Positions 1 through 7,745 of a stretch of DNA of 35,766 nt are shown here, piece after piece. Origin of the DNA: Pseudomonadota bacterium (GTDB lineage Bacteria; Pseudomonadota; Gammaproteobacteria; Burkholderiales; Thiobacillaceae); NCBI GenBank assembly GCA_021847835.1, contig JAJZPR010000029.1, forward strand, positions 1 to 35,766. The letters are read 5' to 3'. A program made the translations under genes and the position numbers. The notes below the pieces were generated by a model. It saw only the letters and a program-made list of their open reading frames with translations, was not told the origin of the DNA and searched no databases. Positions within the stretch are counted from its first letter, which is position 1. Each line of letters opens with the position of its first letter.

Positions 1-3
1 CGC

Positions 4-132
4 ATGAAGAGACGAGCCGATGACTTTTTCATTGTAGCAATATGTAACTTCACTGATTTGTCCGCCCCGGTGCGTGCCTGGGGCTGGGCATCGCTGGCGG
101 TAGCGATTTCGCCGCTCGCGGGCTCACAGTAG
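4..132 (+). CDS. Possible 42-aa small hydrophobic ORF at left edge
   Basis: An open frame runs from ATG at 4 to TAG at 130-132 and encodes 42 residues: a basic start (MKRRADDFF), then a mostly apolar stretch ending SLAVAISPLAGSQ. No ribosome binding site can be judged because the sequence begins three bases upstream. It may be a small host or phage peptide, or a chance ORF. Codon use after position 60 is GC-rich and looks coding; the first 60 bases are AT-rich. I do not recognise the product. Confidence 0.2.
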   Translation: MKRRADDFFIVAICNFTDLSAPVRAWGWASLAVAISPLAGSQ

Positions 133-215
133 GGAGGTAGGAGAAACCGGATAGAAAACAGAGAGAAAAAAAGGCCTTGAAACCCTGTATTTATTGGGAA
201 GTGGGCAAAGTCTAC

Positions 216-235
216 GAATTCCTGATTTCCGGATG
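216..235 (-). repeat. Left-end transposase-site-like repeat
   Basis: Read on the minus strand this is CATCCGGAAATCAGGAATTC. Its first 13 bases recur exactly, in opposite orientation, at 35614-35626, and nearly the whole site recurs with two 1-nt insertions and one substitution at 35557-35578. Inverted, imperfect, multi-copy sites near both ends are what a Mu-type transposase uses. A weaker relative (CTATCCGGTTTCTCC on the minus strand) lies at 140-154. Function is inferred from position and symmetry. Confidence 0.5.
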
Positions 236-268
236 GTTCCGGTGGAAATGTGCGGGAAATTCGGGAGT

Positions 269-314
269 AAACTGGGAGAAATAGGACGGAGCATTGGGGG
301 AATTATCCCAGTTT
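269..314. repeat. 9-bp inverted repeat downstream of gpG
   Basis: AAACTGGGA at 269-277 pairs with TCCCAGTTT at 306-314 across a 28-nt spacer. It lies just past the stop codon of the last gene of the leftward late operon. It could stabilise the mRNA end or act as a protein site; the long loop and lack of a T-tract argue against a classic intrinsic terminator. Confidence 0.3.
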
Positions 315-331
315 GAAGACGGTTTAATAGA

Positions 332-835
332 TCATCGAACCCGATTTAATACAGCGGTCAGGTGGTCTTCAATAACATCTCCCACCAGTTGCCGGTCAGA
401 GGCCGGAAAACCAACCAGTTGACGAGTGGGCAAGCCGGGGTGATTCACCCGCTTGCGGTACATGCCCCCGAATTTGAGTGCCTTCGCTTTCTTCGCTGTG
501 ATGGTATAGGGCTTGGTGCCGAAGTGGTGGAACGCGGCCTTCCAATCATTCGTGCCAATCCGCAACGAATCTCCACCGACCTGGTAATGAAAGCGCAGCA
601 GGTCGCCGTGGTCATACAACATCTTCGGTTTGCGCTTGCTTTGAAGCGTGAGCGGAGACAGTTCCTTCCACTTCGACCCATCCGGGGCCAGCCCTTGATC
701 ATGACGTTCCTGATTCACTCGCAACAGCGACTCGCCCAGTCTGCCGAGCATTTCTTGAGGCGTGGCGATTTCGAGGCGAACGGCCTCAAGGGCGCGGGAA
801 AGATGACCAGCTTGAAATTCGATGGTGAATTGCAT
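332..835 (-). CDS. Mu gpG-like phage virion morphogenesis protein
   Basis: This 167-aa protein belongs to the phage virion morphogenesis (Mu gpG / tail completion) family, which takes part in finishing heads and joining tails. Recognisable features are the N-terminal LGRLGESLLRVNQERHD segment, DGSKWKELSPLTLQSK, and the MLYDHGDLLRF and FHHFGTKPYTITAKKAKALKF blocks typical of the family, with the length also typical. It is the last gene of the leftward operon, 87 nt after the gpF-like gene, as in Mu where G follows F. The ribosome binding site (AGAGAAAG) is weak. Family confidence is high; its exact molecular role is known less well. Confidence 0.85.
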   Translation of the reverse strand: MQFTIEFQAGHLSRALEAVRLEIATPQEMLGRLGESLLRVNQERHDQGLAPDGSKWKELSPLTLQSKRKPKMLYDHGDLLRFHYQVGGDSLRIGTNDWKAAFHHFGTKPYTITAKKAKALKFGGMYRKRVNHPGLPTRQLVGFPASDRQLVGDVIEDHLTAVLNRVR

Positions 836-896
836 ATACTTTCTCTGTGGTTAGGAAGCTGTGGTTCTGCACATGACCCTCAAATCCGACCCACTG

Positions 897-924
897 ACGC
901 GGCCCATGCAGAGGCCGCGTTTTT
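897..924 (+). terminator. Hairpin plus T-run between gpF and gpG genes
   Basis: ACGCGGCC (897-904) and GGCCGCGT (913-920) form a perfect 8-bp stem with an 8-nt loop, followed on the plus strand by a T-rich run. It has the form of an intrinsic terminator for plus-strand (antisense) transcription. On the minus strand, the sense direction here, the hairpin falls immediately after the gpF stop codon but has no T-tract. It may block antisense read-through or protect the mRNA. Confidence 0.45.
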
Positions 925-2203
925 ATTTCTGAAACACCAGCCGGCCAACACGCTGTTTATCAAAGTACGCCATCCGTTGTGCCTCGGTTTTTTGCGTTCC
1001 CATGAAAGTGGTTGAGCCCGCCCAGCCATTCCGCCCCCACTCAAACACTGCCACGCCGTATTCGTTCGATCCTTCCAGTTCGAAGGCTCTTAGGTAGCGC
1101 CGCTTGAGACGCCAGCGCCCTTTATCGGCATGATCTTTGACCCATATCCACCATATCTCATCAGGCTCAATGACGGTCATGGCCAGCAGATTGATATACT
1201 CCAGCCGGGCCTTCTTGTTTGGCGCAGACAGCCACTTGAATTCACCAGCGCCGTCCTGGAATAGCGCCTTGGTGATGGCCAGCGTACTGCCCGCCGCATC
1301 GGTGAAAGCCGCGCCTTCTTCCATACTGGCTCCGAAGACGTCCAAGAAGTCCGACACGGCCACTTCGGGGGCGGTATCGGCGGGCAGCAGCGCGCTTTTA
1401 GGTAGCGGTGTTGGCTTGGGAGTTGGCGGCGGGGTGAATCCCATCGGCCAAGGTGTGCCGCGCTCCTTCAATACCGCATCGTAGCCTTGCAAGGGCGGCA
1501 CGGTTTGCGGTTCCAGCCATGCCTTGCCGGGGTTGTAGGCAAAGCCGGGGTCGATGCCTACCGGGGTGCGAACGGTACGCGGGTTGCTGCCATTTTTTCC
1601 GACTACGCGCTCTTCCCATTCGATGGGCGGAGCTATGTCGGGGCTGGTCTTGCCGTTCTTCTCCCATTCGCGGCTGGCTTCAAGGCGAGAAAGTGAATAT
1701 TTTTTACACTTGCAGCCCCAGCCGTTTTGAGGCGTATGGGTGTCCCACCACGGATCATCTAAAGGCAGGATCATGCCGTCCCAGGCCAGATGATGAAGGC
1801 GCGGGTGCTCGGTACTGGTGTGCCGGTATAAACCATAGGGCCGCAAATGCTTCACCGCCTGCATTTGTTTTTCTCGGCCCGCGTTGTACGCCTGGGTGAT
1901 GTTGGCATCGTAAATCACCTTGCTGCGCCAGCCGGGGGAACCGTTATGCGCCCAGCCGTGCTTGGCGACGATCTCATCGAACTGCTTACGGAAAGCGGGA
2001 TAGCCGGTGCCCTGTTCCTTCGCCTGGCGGATAGCGTTGTAGAAATCTTCCACCAGATCATCATGGGCCGCGCCGGCCACCACAAAGGAGTGGCTGTGCT
2101 GCTCTTGCCAGATATCCGTCCAGCCCGAGGAAGGCAGGCGAATTTTCCGCTTGAAGAAGTCGATGGCTTCGGAGAATGGAAGCTGGGCTGGGGATGCGGA
2201 CAT
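923..2203 (-). CDS. gpF-like head morphogenesis protein with C-terminal PBECR-type nuclease domain
   Basis: The N-terminal half (about residues 1-180 of 426) matches the Mu gpF / SPP1 gp7 minor head protein family: the conserved block HLAWDGMILPLDDPWWDTH, then PQNGWGCKCK with Cys164 and Cys166. These proteins are packaged in the procapsid near the portal. A proline-rich linker (about 245-275) leads to a second domain (about 280-426) resembling the phage Barnase/EndoU/ColicinE5-D/RelE-like nuclease family (PBECR2): DEIWWIWVKDH, RWRLKRRYLRAFE, VAVFEWGRNGW and a terminal KQRVGRLVFQK. This suggests a toxin-like nuclease injected with the DNA. The gene follows the 77-aa ORF closely (2 nt) and precedes gpG. 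The head role is secure by family; the nuclease assignment comes from recalled family features. Confidence 0.85.
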   Translation of the reverse strand: MSASPAQLPFSEAIDFFKRKIRLPSSGWTDIWQEQHSHSFVVAGAAHDDLVEDFYNAIRQAKEQGTGYPAFRKQFDEIVAKHGWAHNGSPGWRSKVIYDANITQAYNAGREKQMQAVKHLRPYGLYRHTSTEHPRLHHLAWDGMILPLDDPWWDTHTPQNGWGCKCKKYSLSRLEASREWEKNGKTSPDIAPPIEWEERVVGKNGSNPRTVRTPVGIDPGFAYNPGKAWLEPQTVPPLQGYDAVLKERGTPWPMGFTPPPTPKPTPLPKSALLPADTAPEVAVSDFLDVFGASMEEGAAFTDAAGSTLAITKALFQDGAGEFKWLSAPNKKARLEYINLLAMTVIEPDEIWWIWVKDHADKGRWRLKRRYLRAFELEGSNEYGVAVFEWGRNGWAGSTTFMGTQKTEAQRMAYFDKQRVGRLVFQK

Positions 2204-2205
2204 GG

Positions 2206-2439
2206 CTATTCAATTTCCTTCAGAGCAGCTTCAAGTTCAGCCAGCGCTGCTATCAGGCGTGGATGTTGACTCGCCCCACCATTGGCGCGCCGGAAACGCA
2301 CGAAGTGCGCCCCGTGGTTGATGCCGCCCTCTTCATGCTGTACGCCTACCAGAAAATCACCGCCGCCATCTCGCATAATGATCAACATATTCTGGTTTCC
2401 CTTGCTGGATGCGTCGCTGGTATAGGCTGTGCGTTTCAT
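2206..2439 (-). CDS. Small phage protein between portal and gpF, unknown function
   Basis: A 77-aa product starts MKRTAYTSDASSKGNQNM. I chose the ATG at 2439 rather than the longer upstream frame because it overlaps the portal stop codon in an ATGA arrangement (2436-2439), as most genes here do. The sequence has a short beta-like core (NMLIIMRDGGGDFLVGVQHE) and a C-terminal helix (LIAALAELEAALKEIE). I do not recognise a characterised family. Position between portal and gpF suggests a small head-related accessory gene. Confidence 0.6.
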   Translation of the reverse strand: MKRTAYTSDASSKGNQNMLIIMRDGGGDFLVGVQHEEGGINHGAHFVRFRRANGGASQHPRLIAALAELEAALKEIE

Positions 2440-3980
2440 TCTCCGCTCCCAACATCCGCCCGCCCACCCAGATTCGCCGCCGCCATGCCCAGCGCCATGG
2501 CTTCCGCCCACTTAGGGTTGTCCGCCTTCAATGCTTCGATCCCGGCCAGGGCTTCGTCGAAGTCGCCCGCCTCGGCGACGATGGCGGAAATCTGCTGGAT
2601 GAGGGCCTGCTCATGCGGGACGCACAGCGCGGCGAGTTGGGCCGCGTAGGCGCCGGTGATGTCCGGCTCTGCGCCCTTGGCCAGCGCCGCCAGGCGCACC
2701 AAGGCGGCGTCGGCCGGGCTGGATTTTATTGCCGCCTTGCCCGATGAAACCAGCAGCGTCGCGCCTTTATCCGCCTTGGGAATCTGCATGATCTTGTGGG
2801 CATACTCCACGTCAATCTGCATGCCCATGCCCGCCGCCTTGTCGAGCACATCGACCATTTTCCCCTGGTCAACCGTTTCTTCGGTCTGGTACTCAAAAAC
2901 CGGCAGGCGGTTTTCCGGGAACATGCCATTGACCAGCGCCACCGGCCGCACGATCTGCTCGTTCATGGTCGGCGCAATCTGGCGTACATCATGCAGCATG
3001 ATTTCCCGGCGCACCTTGTCGTGGATAGCGCCCAGCGCGTTGGTGCTGGTCTTGCCGTCGGCCTGGCTGGTCAGCGTGCCGCCGAGGATCGCCATGGACT
3101 GCTTGCGCTCCCAGTATTCCGTCGCATGCAGGAAGTCATCGACGGTGCCCGCCTTCATGGCCTGGATGAAGTCAATGGTCATGTTGCTGGGCACCACACC
3201 CGCGCCATCGTTGCCGATATTGCGCACTGCTTTTAGCAGTTGATCCCGCTGCTTGTCGCCGATCCCGGCCGGATACTTGCCCAAGCGAAGCGGCAGGCCG
3301 TACATCTCCAGAAAGCGCTGCATGTCGCGGATGTTGTAAGCTTTGTAGGCATACGTCCAGGCCAGCACGCGGAACAGCGCCGACGACTCGATATAACCGG
3401 ACTTTGCCCGGTGCTCATGTACCACCCAGCCCCATTCCCGTAGCGGCTCCGGCATGCCGTTTTTCAGGTACATCAACTTGCCAGTTTCGCGGTCGATTTG
3501 AAACATCCGCTGGGGCACAAAGAGCAGGCCCTTCGGATACCAGGTGCTGCCGGTTTGCCAGTCGATCTCCAACGGAGAAATACCCTTTCCAATGGCGTCC
3601 GTCAAATCGTACTGGGCATCTTCAAAACGCGGAATTTTGCGCAGGATGTCATCCAGTTCCTTGGTGCGGTCGATCTCGGACTGGTTTGCATCTTCCTGCG
3701 GGCGCAGCTGCCAGCCCAAGCCGGTAACCGACCGGCGGCGCTTTGCCAGTTCGGAAAAAATGTGCGGGTCTTGCTCTTCGATTAGTTCAAACAAGGTGGC
3801 CTGATCGTTGATGAACCCTTGATCTGCCGCTGCGAAGGCGCTGGCCAGCCGCGACGGGTCAAGCGTATTCACCGACATGTAATTCACCGACGTTCCCCGC
3901 GTCGAGCGCGGGCCGGCCTGCAACACGTCCAGCCCGGCGCGGGTTACCTTGGCCAGCGCCGCCTTGATCTCTTTAATCAT
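2436..3980 (-). CDS. Mu gp29-like portal protein (DUF935)
   Basis: A 514-aa portal protein of the DUF935 family, the dodecameric ring through which DNA enters the head. Family signs are QGFINDQATLFELIEEQDPH near the N-terminus, LAKRRRSVTGLGWQL, DAIGKGISPLEIDW, the RMFQIDRETGKLMYL block and KAYNIRDMQRFLEMYGLPLR. The start MIKEIKAALAKV at 3980 lies 5 nt from the large terminase stop; MTMIKE at 3986, overlapping that gene, is an alternative. The upstream extension of the open frame reads through the antisense of the terminase tail and is rejected. The C-terminal 100 residues are alanine-rich and helical. The order terminase-portal-gpF-gpG matches Mu. Confidence 0.93.
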   Translation of the reverse strand: MIKEIKAALAKVTRAGLDVLQAGPRSTRGTSVNYMSVNTLDPSRLASAFAAADQGFINDQATLFELIEEQDPHIFSELAKRRRSVTGLGWQLRPQEDANQSEIDRTKELDDILRKIPRFEDAQYDLTDAIGKGISPLEIDWQTGSTWYPKGLLFVPQRMFQIDRETGKLMYLKNGMPEPLREWGWVVHEHRAKSGYIESSALFRVLAWTYAYKAYNIRDMQRFLEMYGLPLRLGKYPAGIGDKQRDQLLKAVRNIGNDGAGVVPSNMTIDFIQAMKAGTVDDFLHATEYWERKQSMAILGGTLTSQADGKTSTNALGAIHDKVRREIMLHDVRQIAPTMNEQIVRPVALVNGMFPENRLPVFEYQTEETVDQGKMVDVLDKAAGMGMQIDVEYAHKIMQIPKADKGATLLVSSGKAAIKSSPADAALVRLAALAKGAEPDITGAYAAQLAALCVPHEQALIQQISAIVAEAGDFDEALAGIEALKADNPKWAEAMALGMAAANLGGRADVGSGE

Positions 3981-5667
3981 CGTCATCCCAATCATCGTTA
4001 TTGCCGCTGTGGCGGCTGGAGCTGCGAGCGTCCCTCCGCGAGCGGGCCGCCGAGGTGTATGTCCATTCACCGGCAAACTGCGTGGCGAGCTTCCAGAGCT
4101 TTTCCAGCGCGTCCGGGCCGTCGTCATGGTCAGCTTCAGGCCAAAACTTGAACTGCTCATTCATCACGCTTTGCGAGCGGTGAGTGCGTATCTTCCCGTT
4201 GGCGACATGCGGTTGCAGGGAAATGATGCGCAAATCCTTTTCAACATTCTCCGGCATCGGGATACCGGGAAAGGCAATGCCCATCAGCGCCGCCCGCTTG
4301 AGCAGCTCGGTGTACATGAATTCCTGGAACTGCACCGTTTCAACACCCCACGCCAGGCACTGGTATTCCGCCTGTAGATCAATGGCGCGGGCAATGATGA
4401 GATCGGGCACCCGGCGGCAAATGTCCGCCTCAACCACGTCCAGCACCATCGTTGCCCGGTTCAGCCCGCCGACCAGAATGGCCGACGGGTCGCGCTTCTT
4501 GTTTTGCTTCCCCAGGGAGGGGTCAATCGACCCAAAGAAGAGCCAGTCGTTACGCCGATCAACCCAAAATTGCAGGCTCTTGAACGGGGCGGTTTCGTCG
4601 TTCCCAGCCTCATTTTGCTGCTCCTGATTGAAAGCATCGTGATCGGTCGCCCGCATGCACATCAGACGGTATAGCGGGCGCACTTCCGGCCATGAAACTA
4701 CGGCACCCGTATCCATCGCATATTGATTGACTTGGTAGAAAGCCAGCGCCTCGGCTTCGGCGGCTTCCTTGGCGTCATCGTCATCGGTGCCCGCCGTATA
4801 GATGCCCTCCCACTTGTCCCACAAGTCCATGCGGTCGGGCCATTGCATGATCGACTTGAAGATGCGCCGCCGCCAGCCCGGCTTGCGGGAAACGCGGTTG
4901 ATCGCCGCGTCGTAATGCAGGCTGGTGCCAACCCAGAACACATCCATGCCGCCGCCTGGGCCAGCTAAACCGAGAACGGCGGAAAGAACATACTTTTCCA
5001 CCTTGTCACGCTGGGATTTGTCCCGCACGTTCTCGTCGTTTTCAAGATCGTCCAGGAAGATCAGGTCGGGCCGGTAAGGACCGTGCTTCATACCCCTTAT
5101 TTTCTTTCCCGTGCCGCCGATGCGAACCTTGATGTTGTTGGCCGTGATGGCCGTAGTGGCCTGCCAGACACGGCCACGCCCGCAAGCCTCCGGGAAATCC
5201 ATCGCCAGGCGGGGATTGGTGTCCAGCTCGGCCTTGACCGATTCCAGCATCTCGGCAGATTGCTCCTCGGTATTCATCAAAATGCCGATCATGCGCTTCC
5301 GGCCGGTCACGATGCACCACAGGCTGCCCAACTGGGTTTCATAGGTGGATTTCGCTTCTCCCCGTGGGGCTTCATGCACTTCCCGGCCATCGCTCGGCCC
5401 GTCGATCACTTCCGGCAGGCGCTTGAAGACGAAGCGCTGGAACGCGGAAAAATACGGTGTCGGCACATAGTGCGGGAAATAGGTCCGGCAGAAGAACTCG
5501 TAGTCATGCCAGGCACGCTCCCGGCGTTCCTTACTCGCCGCCGGATCGGTCGGGAAGGCTTCGCACTCCAGTTCGATCTGGTTGCGGATATCCTCGCCCA
5601 GCTTGGCGAGTTCAATCTCGAACTCGCGCCAGTTGCGGATTTCCTTGATGTCCAAGTCTTCAGCCAT
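3973..5667 (-). CDS. Mu gp28-like terminase large subunit
   Basis: The packaging motor ATPase and nuclease (564 aa). The ATPase domain has a Walker A-like PRGEAKST (residues 101-108) and Walker B DLIFLDDLEND (201-211, with Asp206/207). The RNase H-like nuclease domain shows FFGSIDPSLGK (Asp382) and DHDDGPDALEKL (513-524), giving the expected acidic residues. The C-terminus is Asp-rich (NNDDWDDDD). ATG at 5667 (MAEDLDIKE) is preferred because it overlaps the small-subunit stop by 8 nt; a longer frame begins at 5700. Mu packages by headful from integrated copies with host DNA attached, and this enzyme would do the same here. Confidence 0.94.
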   Translation of the reverse strand: MAEDLDIKEIRNWREFEIELAKLGEDIRNQIELECEAFPTDPAASKERRERAWHDYEFFCRTYFPHYVPTPYFSAFQRFVFKRLPEVIDGPSDGREVHEAPRGEAKSTYETQLGSLWCIVTGRKRMIGILMNTEEQSAEMLESVKAELDTNPRLAMDFPEACGRGRVWQATTAITANNIKVRIGGTGKKIRGMKHGPYRPDLIFLDDLENDENVRDKSQRDKVEKYVLSAVLGLAGPGGGMDVFWVGTSLHYDAAINRVSRKPGWRRRIFKSIMQWPDRMDLWDKWEGIYTAGTDDDDAKEAAEAEALAFYQVNQYAMDTGAVVSWPEVRPLYRLMCMRATDHDAFNQEQQNEAGNDETAPFKSLQFWVDRRNDWLFFGSIDPSLGKQNKKRDPSAILVGGLNRATMVLDVVEADICRRVPDLIIARAIDLQAEYQCLAWGVETVQFQEFMYTELLKRAALMGIAFPGIPMPENVEKDLRIISLQPHVANGKIRTHRSQSVMNEQFKFWPEADHDDGPDALEKLWKLATQFAGEWTYTSAARSRRDARSSSRHSGNNDDWDDDD

Positions 5668-6154
5668 ACCGCTTGCCCAAAGTGGCCCCAACCTCTTCAA
5701 AATGCGGTTGCAGCGCCTTCAAAGCGGCCGGGTCTTTCAGGCGTAAATGTTCGGCAATGGTCTTGAGCGTATCCAACGCCACCGACAAGCCCGAGAAGGC
5801 CGGATTGATCCGCGCAAACGCCTTGCTGAACTTGGCATAGGCATCCGCCAACTGGGCCAGCATCTGCGCCTTGTCGGCGGCGGGAATAGTGGCGGCTTCC
5901 AGCTCGCGGGTAGTGGTGATCACCTGGCGGGCGAAGTCTTCCACCAACTGCTGGTTGAGATCATCTATACCCTGGTCGCTGATGCGATAGGCGGCGCGGG
6001 CGGTGTCCCAATCGTCCCCTTTCGACTTGGACCGCGTCTTCCAGTCCCGCGCCGTGTCATAGCTCACGCCGCAGGTGATGGCGGCTCCATTGAGGGGTAG
6101 CCCCTCGATGTAAAGCTGGCGCACCTTGTCGCGGGTTTCTTGGCTATGTGCCAT
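5660..6154 (-). CDS. DUF1804 family protein, putative terminase small subunit (Mu gp27-like)
   Basis: A 164-aa protein with an N-terminal helix-turn-helix (SQETRDKVRQLYIEGLPLN then GAAITCGVSYDTARDWK) followed by helices (LVEDFARQVITTTRELEAA), as in DUF1804 proteins found directly upstream of Mu-type large terminases. The small subunit would recognise the phage packaging site next to the left end. ATG at 6154 is preferred over TTG at 6157. Its 3' end overlaps the large terminase start. Confidence 0.85.
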   Translation of the reverse strand: MAHSQETRDKVRQLYIEGLPLNGAAITCGVSYDTARDWKTRSKSKGDDWDTARAAYRISDQGIDDLNQQLVEDFARQVITTTRELEAATIPAADKAQMLAQLADAYAKFSKAFARINPAFSGLSVALDTLKTIAEHLRLKDPAALKALQPHFEEVGATLGKRYG

Positions 6155-6157
6155 CAA

Positions 6158-6559
6158 TCACATCCGCTTGATGAGCTCGACCGCAGCCGCAGCCAGAGCG
6201 CCGCCGACACCGCCGCCGAGGGCGGAGAGCTTGGCCGTTTTTTCGATCAGGCGCTTGTCTTCGGCTTCCAGGTTGCTGACCCGCGTGCCGAGGCCGTCGA
6301 TGCGCTTGCCAACGCTGGTTTCAAGGCTATCGATGCGCTTGCCGACACTGGTTTCCATGTTGTCGATACGTGTACCCAGGCCGTCTTCAATGCGGTCCAT
6401 GCGCTCGCTTTGCGAGCCCTCCAGGCGGCGGATATCGGACTTGATATCCTCGATTCGAGCTGTCAGCCCCTGATGCATCGCATGCACCGCGCCGGTAAGC
6501 TGGCCGATGCTGTGCATGATCTGGGCGTTGTCGGCGCCGTTTTTGTTCTCTACGCTCAT
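6158..6559 (-). CDS. Coiled-coil phage protein with C-terminal hydrophobic segment
   Basis: A 133-aa protein, mostly one long predicted coiled coil (residues about 25-105) with the 11-residue unit ETSVGKRIDSL repeated, and an apolar segment GGGVGGALAAAAVELI near the end. Proteins of this form occupy this slot between lysis and terminase genes in Mu-like phages (Mu gp26/DUF2730-like position). Start is the ATG at 6559, in an ATGA overlap with the Rz stop. No enzymatic motif is seen; a structural or membrane-anchored role is inferred only. Confidence 0.7.
   Translation of the reverse strand: MSVENKNGADNAQIMHSIGQLTGAVHAMHQGLTARIEDIKSDIRRLEGSQSERMDRIEDGLGTRIDNMETSVGKRIDSLETSVGKRIDGLGTRVSNLEAEDKRLIEKTAKLSALGGGVGGALAAAAVELIKRM
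6297..6362 (-). repeat. Two 33-nt tandem units in the coiled-coil gene
   Basis: Two adjacent 33-nt units (6297-6329, 6330-6362) differ at a few positions, and a third, degraded unit follows. They encode an 11-residue (hendecad) coiled-coil repeat. The in-frame unit length lets the rod grow or shrink without a frameshift. Confidence 0.75.
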
Positions 6560-7110
6560 TGCTTCTCCCCTGGTTGTTTTCGGTCTGCGTTAATCACCGC
6601 CTGGCAGGCGTCAAGCTGGTGGACTATTTCGTCGGCCTCGCTGGTGAGTCCGACAAGAAATTCAGAAGCCTCGACCGAAAGTTCGGCTCGCGTTTCACCA
6701 TCACGTCCTGCGGCGCCGGTGCCAGGCGCGGCGGTTCTATCTCCAGCGGCTGAAATGGGGCAGGTAACGGGGATGCGCAGCCGCAAAGCGCGGCTGCGCA
6801 AATCAGCAATAACGCGATCTTTTGCAGATTTTTCATGCTTTAGGTCCTCTTGATATTTGGCTGATGTATTGGCCATGTCCTGAGCGTGTTCGTGCTCCCT
6901 GGCGCGGGCTTGTTCTTCCAATTCCTTGATGCGGCCGTTGGCTTTGGTCAACGCGCCATTTTCGCGGGCAAGCCATGCCGCCCGCTCGGCCTGCCCGCCC
7001 AAGCCGAACTGCTGCCGGCCATAGGCATAGATTGCGGCCACCACTGCCGCCACCAGCACCAGCACGGCCAATGCCCTGGCCAACGGTGGAATCACGAGGT
7101 TGCCGATCAT
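6556..7110 (-). CDS. Rz-like inner-membrane spanin
   Basis: A 184-aa protein with one N-terminal membrane segment (PPLARALAVLVLVAAVVAAI) and a periplasmic coiled coil (ENGALTKANGRIKELEEQ and the following charged stretch), the build of an i-spanin that joins an outer-membrane partner to fuse the two membranes in the last step of lysis. I took ATG at 7110 (MIGNLVIPP) since it overlaps the transglycosylase stop as ATGA and puts the membrane segment at the start; the longer frame to 7323 is antisense shadow of that gene. The Rz1 gene is wholly nested inside in another frame. Confidence 0.88.
   Translation of the reverse strand: MIGNLVIPPLARALAVLVLVAAVVAAIYAYGRQQFGLGGQAERAAWLARENGALTKANGRIKELEEQARAREHEHAQDMANTSAKYQEDLKHEKSAKDRVIADLRSRALRLRIPVTCPISAAGDRTAAPGTGAAGRDGETRAELSVEASEFLVGLTSEADEIVHQLDACQAVINADRKQPGEKQ
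6624..6836 (-). CDS. Rz1-like outer-membrane spanin lipoprotein (nested)
   Basis: A 70-aa lipoprotein encoded entirely within the Rz gene in a different reading frame. The signal peptide MKNLQKIALLLICAAALCGC ends in a lipobox with the modified cysteine at residue 20. The mature part is short and proline-rich (SPLPAPFQPLEIEPPRLAPAP at its start), the hallmark of Rz1 o-spanins. It should be anchored in the outer membrane and bind the C-terminus of the Rz protein. Confidence 0.88.
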   Translation of the reverse strand: MKNLQKIALLLICAAALCGCASPLPAPFQPLEIEPPRLAPAPQDVMVKREPNFRSRLLNFLSDSPARPTK

Positions 7111-7745
7111 GCCGACACCCCCCGGCCCCAACTCAGGTAGCGAGGTTGCAAGAAAACCAGGATGCGGCGGGGATAGCCCAGATTTTCCGGGCAGAAGCTG
7201 GAATGTCGGCGGGCCCTGCCGCAAGCGGCGTCCACCGCCAGCCGATCCAGCACCGGGCGCACCGTGGCCGCTTCCTTTTGCCAATGGCCCAGGCCGCCGT
7301 TGTAGGCACGCAAAGCCGCCCACAGGCGGTCGAACTCCGAAGGGCCGCGCACCCGACCAAACAGCCAGAGGTCATAACCCACCAGCGCCCGCATAGCCCA
7401 CACCGGATTGGTCGGCTGGCAATCGGCAGCGGAAAGCCCGTTCTTGTCGCACCACCACTGTGCCGTGGCGGGCATGAACTGCGCCATACCACGCGCCCCG
7501 ACGCGGGAAACGGCCTCGGGGTTCCAGCCGCTCTCCTGGTGGATTTGGGCGGCAAGTGCCGCGATGGGGGCATCCAGCCCCCAAACGGCATGGGCGGCGC
7601 GGGTCAGATCGGCCCGATACTTGAGGGCGGCGCGGGGAATGTCCTCACCCGCCCACGACTTGCCGATTGACACGGCGGCAAGTAGGGCCAGGGTAAGAAC
7701 GAACAGCCAGCGCAACGCCGTGCGGGCTTGTTTGGGGCGCAACAT
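7107..7745 (-). CDS. Lytic transglycosylase endolysin (SLT family)
   Basis: A 212-aa endolysin that cleaves the glycan strand of peptidoglycan. An uncleaved or signal-anchor segment (LRWLFVLTLALLAAVSIG) precedes the SLT domain. The catalytic Glu sits in AAQIHQESGWNPEAVS, followed by the family motif GARGMAQFMPATAQWW and the AYNGGLGHW motif. The N-terminal segment suggests export by the Sec system. The start codon directly follows the holin stop, and the stop overlaps the Rz start. Confidence 0.92.
   Translation of the reverse strand: MLRPKQARTALRWLFVLTLALLAAVSIGKSWAGEDIPRAALKYRADLTRAAHAVWGLDAPIAALAAQIHQESGWNPEAVSRVGARGMAQFMPATAQWWCDKNGLSAADCQPTNPVWAMRALVGYDLWLFGRVRGPSEFDRLWAALRAYNGGLGHWQKEAATVRPVLDRLAVDAACGRARRHSSFCPENLGYPRRILVFLQPRYLSWGRGVSA

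Larger units (their letters stand above)
1..331. other. Left end region, largely non-coding
   Basis: No convincing gene is seen between the left edge and the 3' end of the gpG gene. The stretch is less GC-rich than the genes beside it and has purine-rich runs around 130-180. It contains a site at 216-235 that recurs inverted near the right edge, a weaker relative at 140-154, and a 9-bp inverted repeat at 269-277/306-314. This fits the end of a transposable prophage, where the transposase binds. The exact phage/host junction could not be fixed: no clear TG...CA boundary with a matching 5-bp duplication was found. Confidence 0.55.

Noticed and set aside
362..1015. 217-aa plus-strand frame at the left
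   Set aside because: Antisense of gpG and of the gpF tail; crosses the hairpin and intergenic gap with no family features.
6298..6380. CRISPR-like repeat
   Set aside because: It is a 33-nt coding tandem repeat for a coiled coil, with no unique spacers and only two good units.
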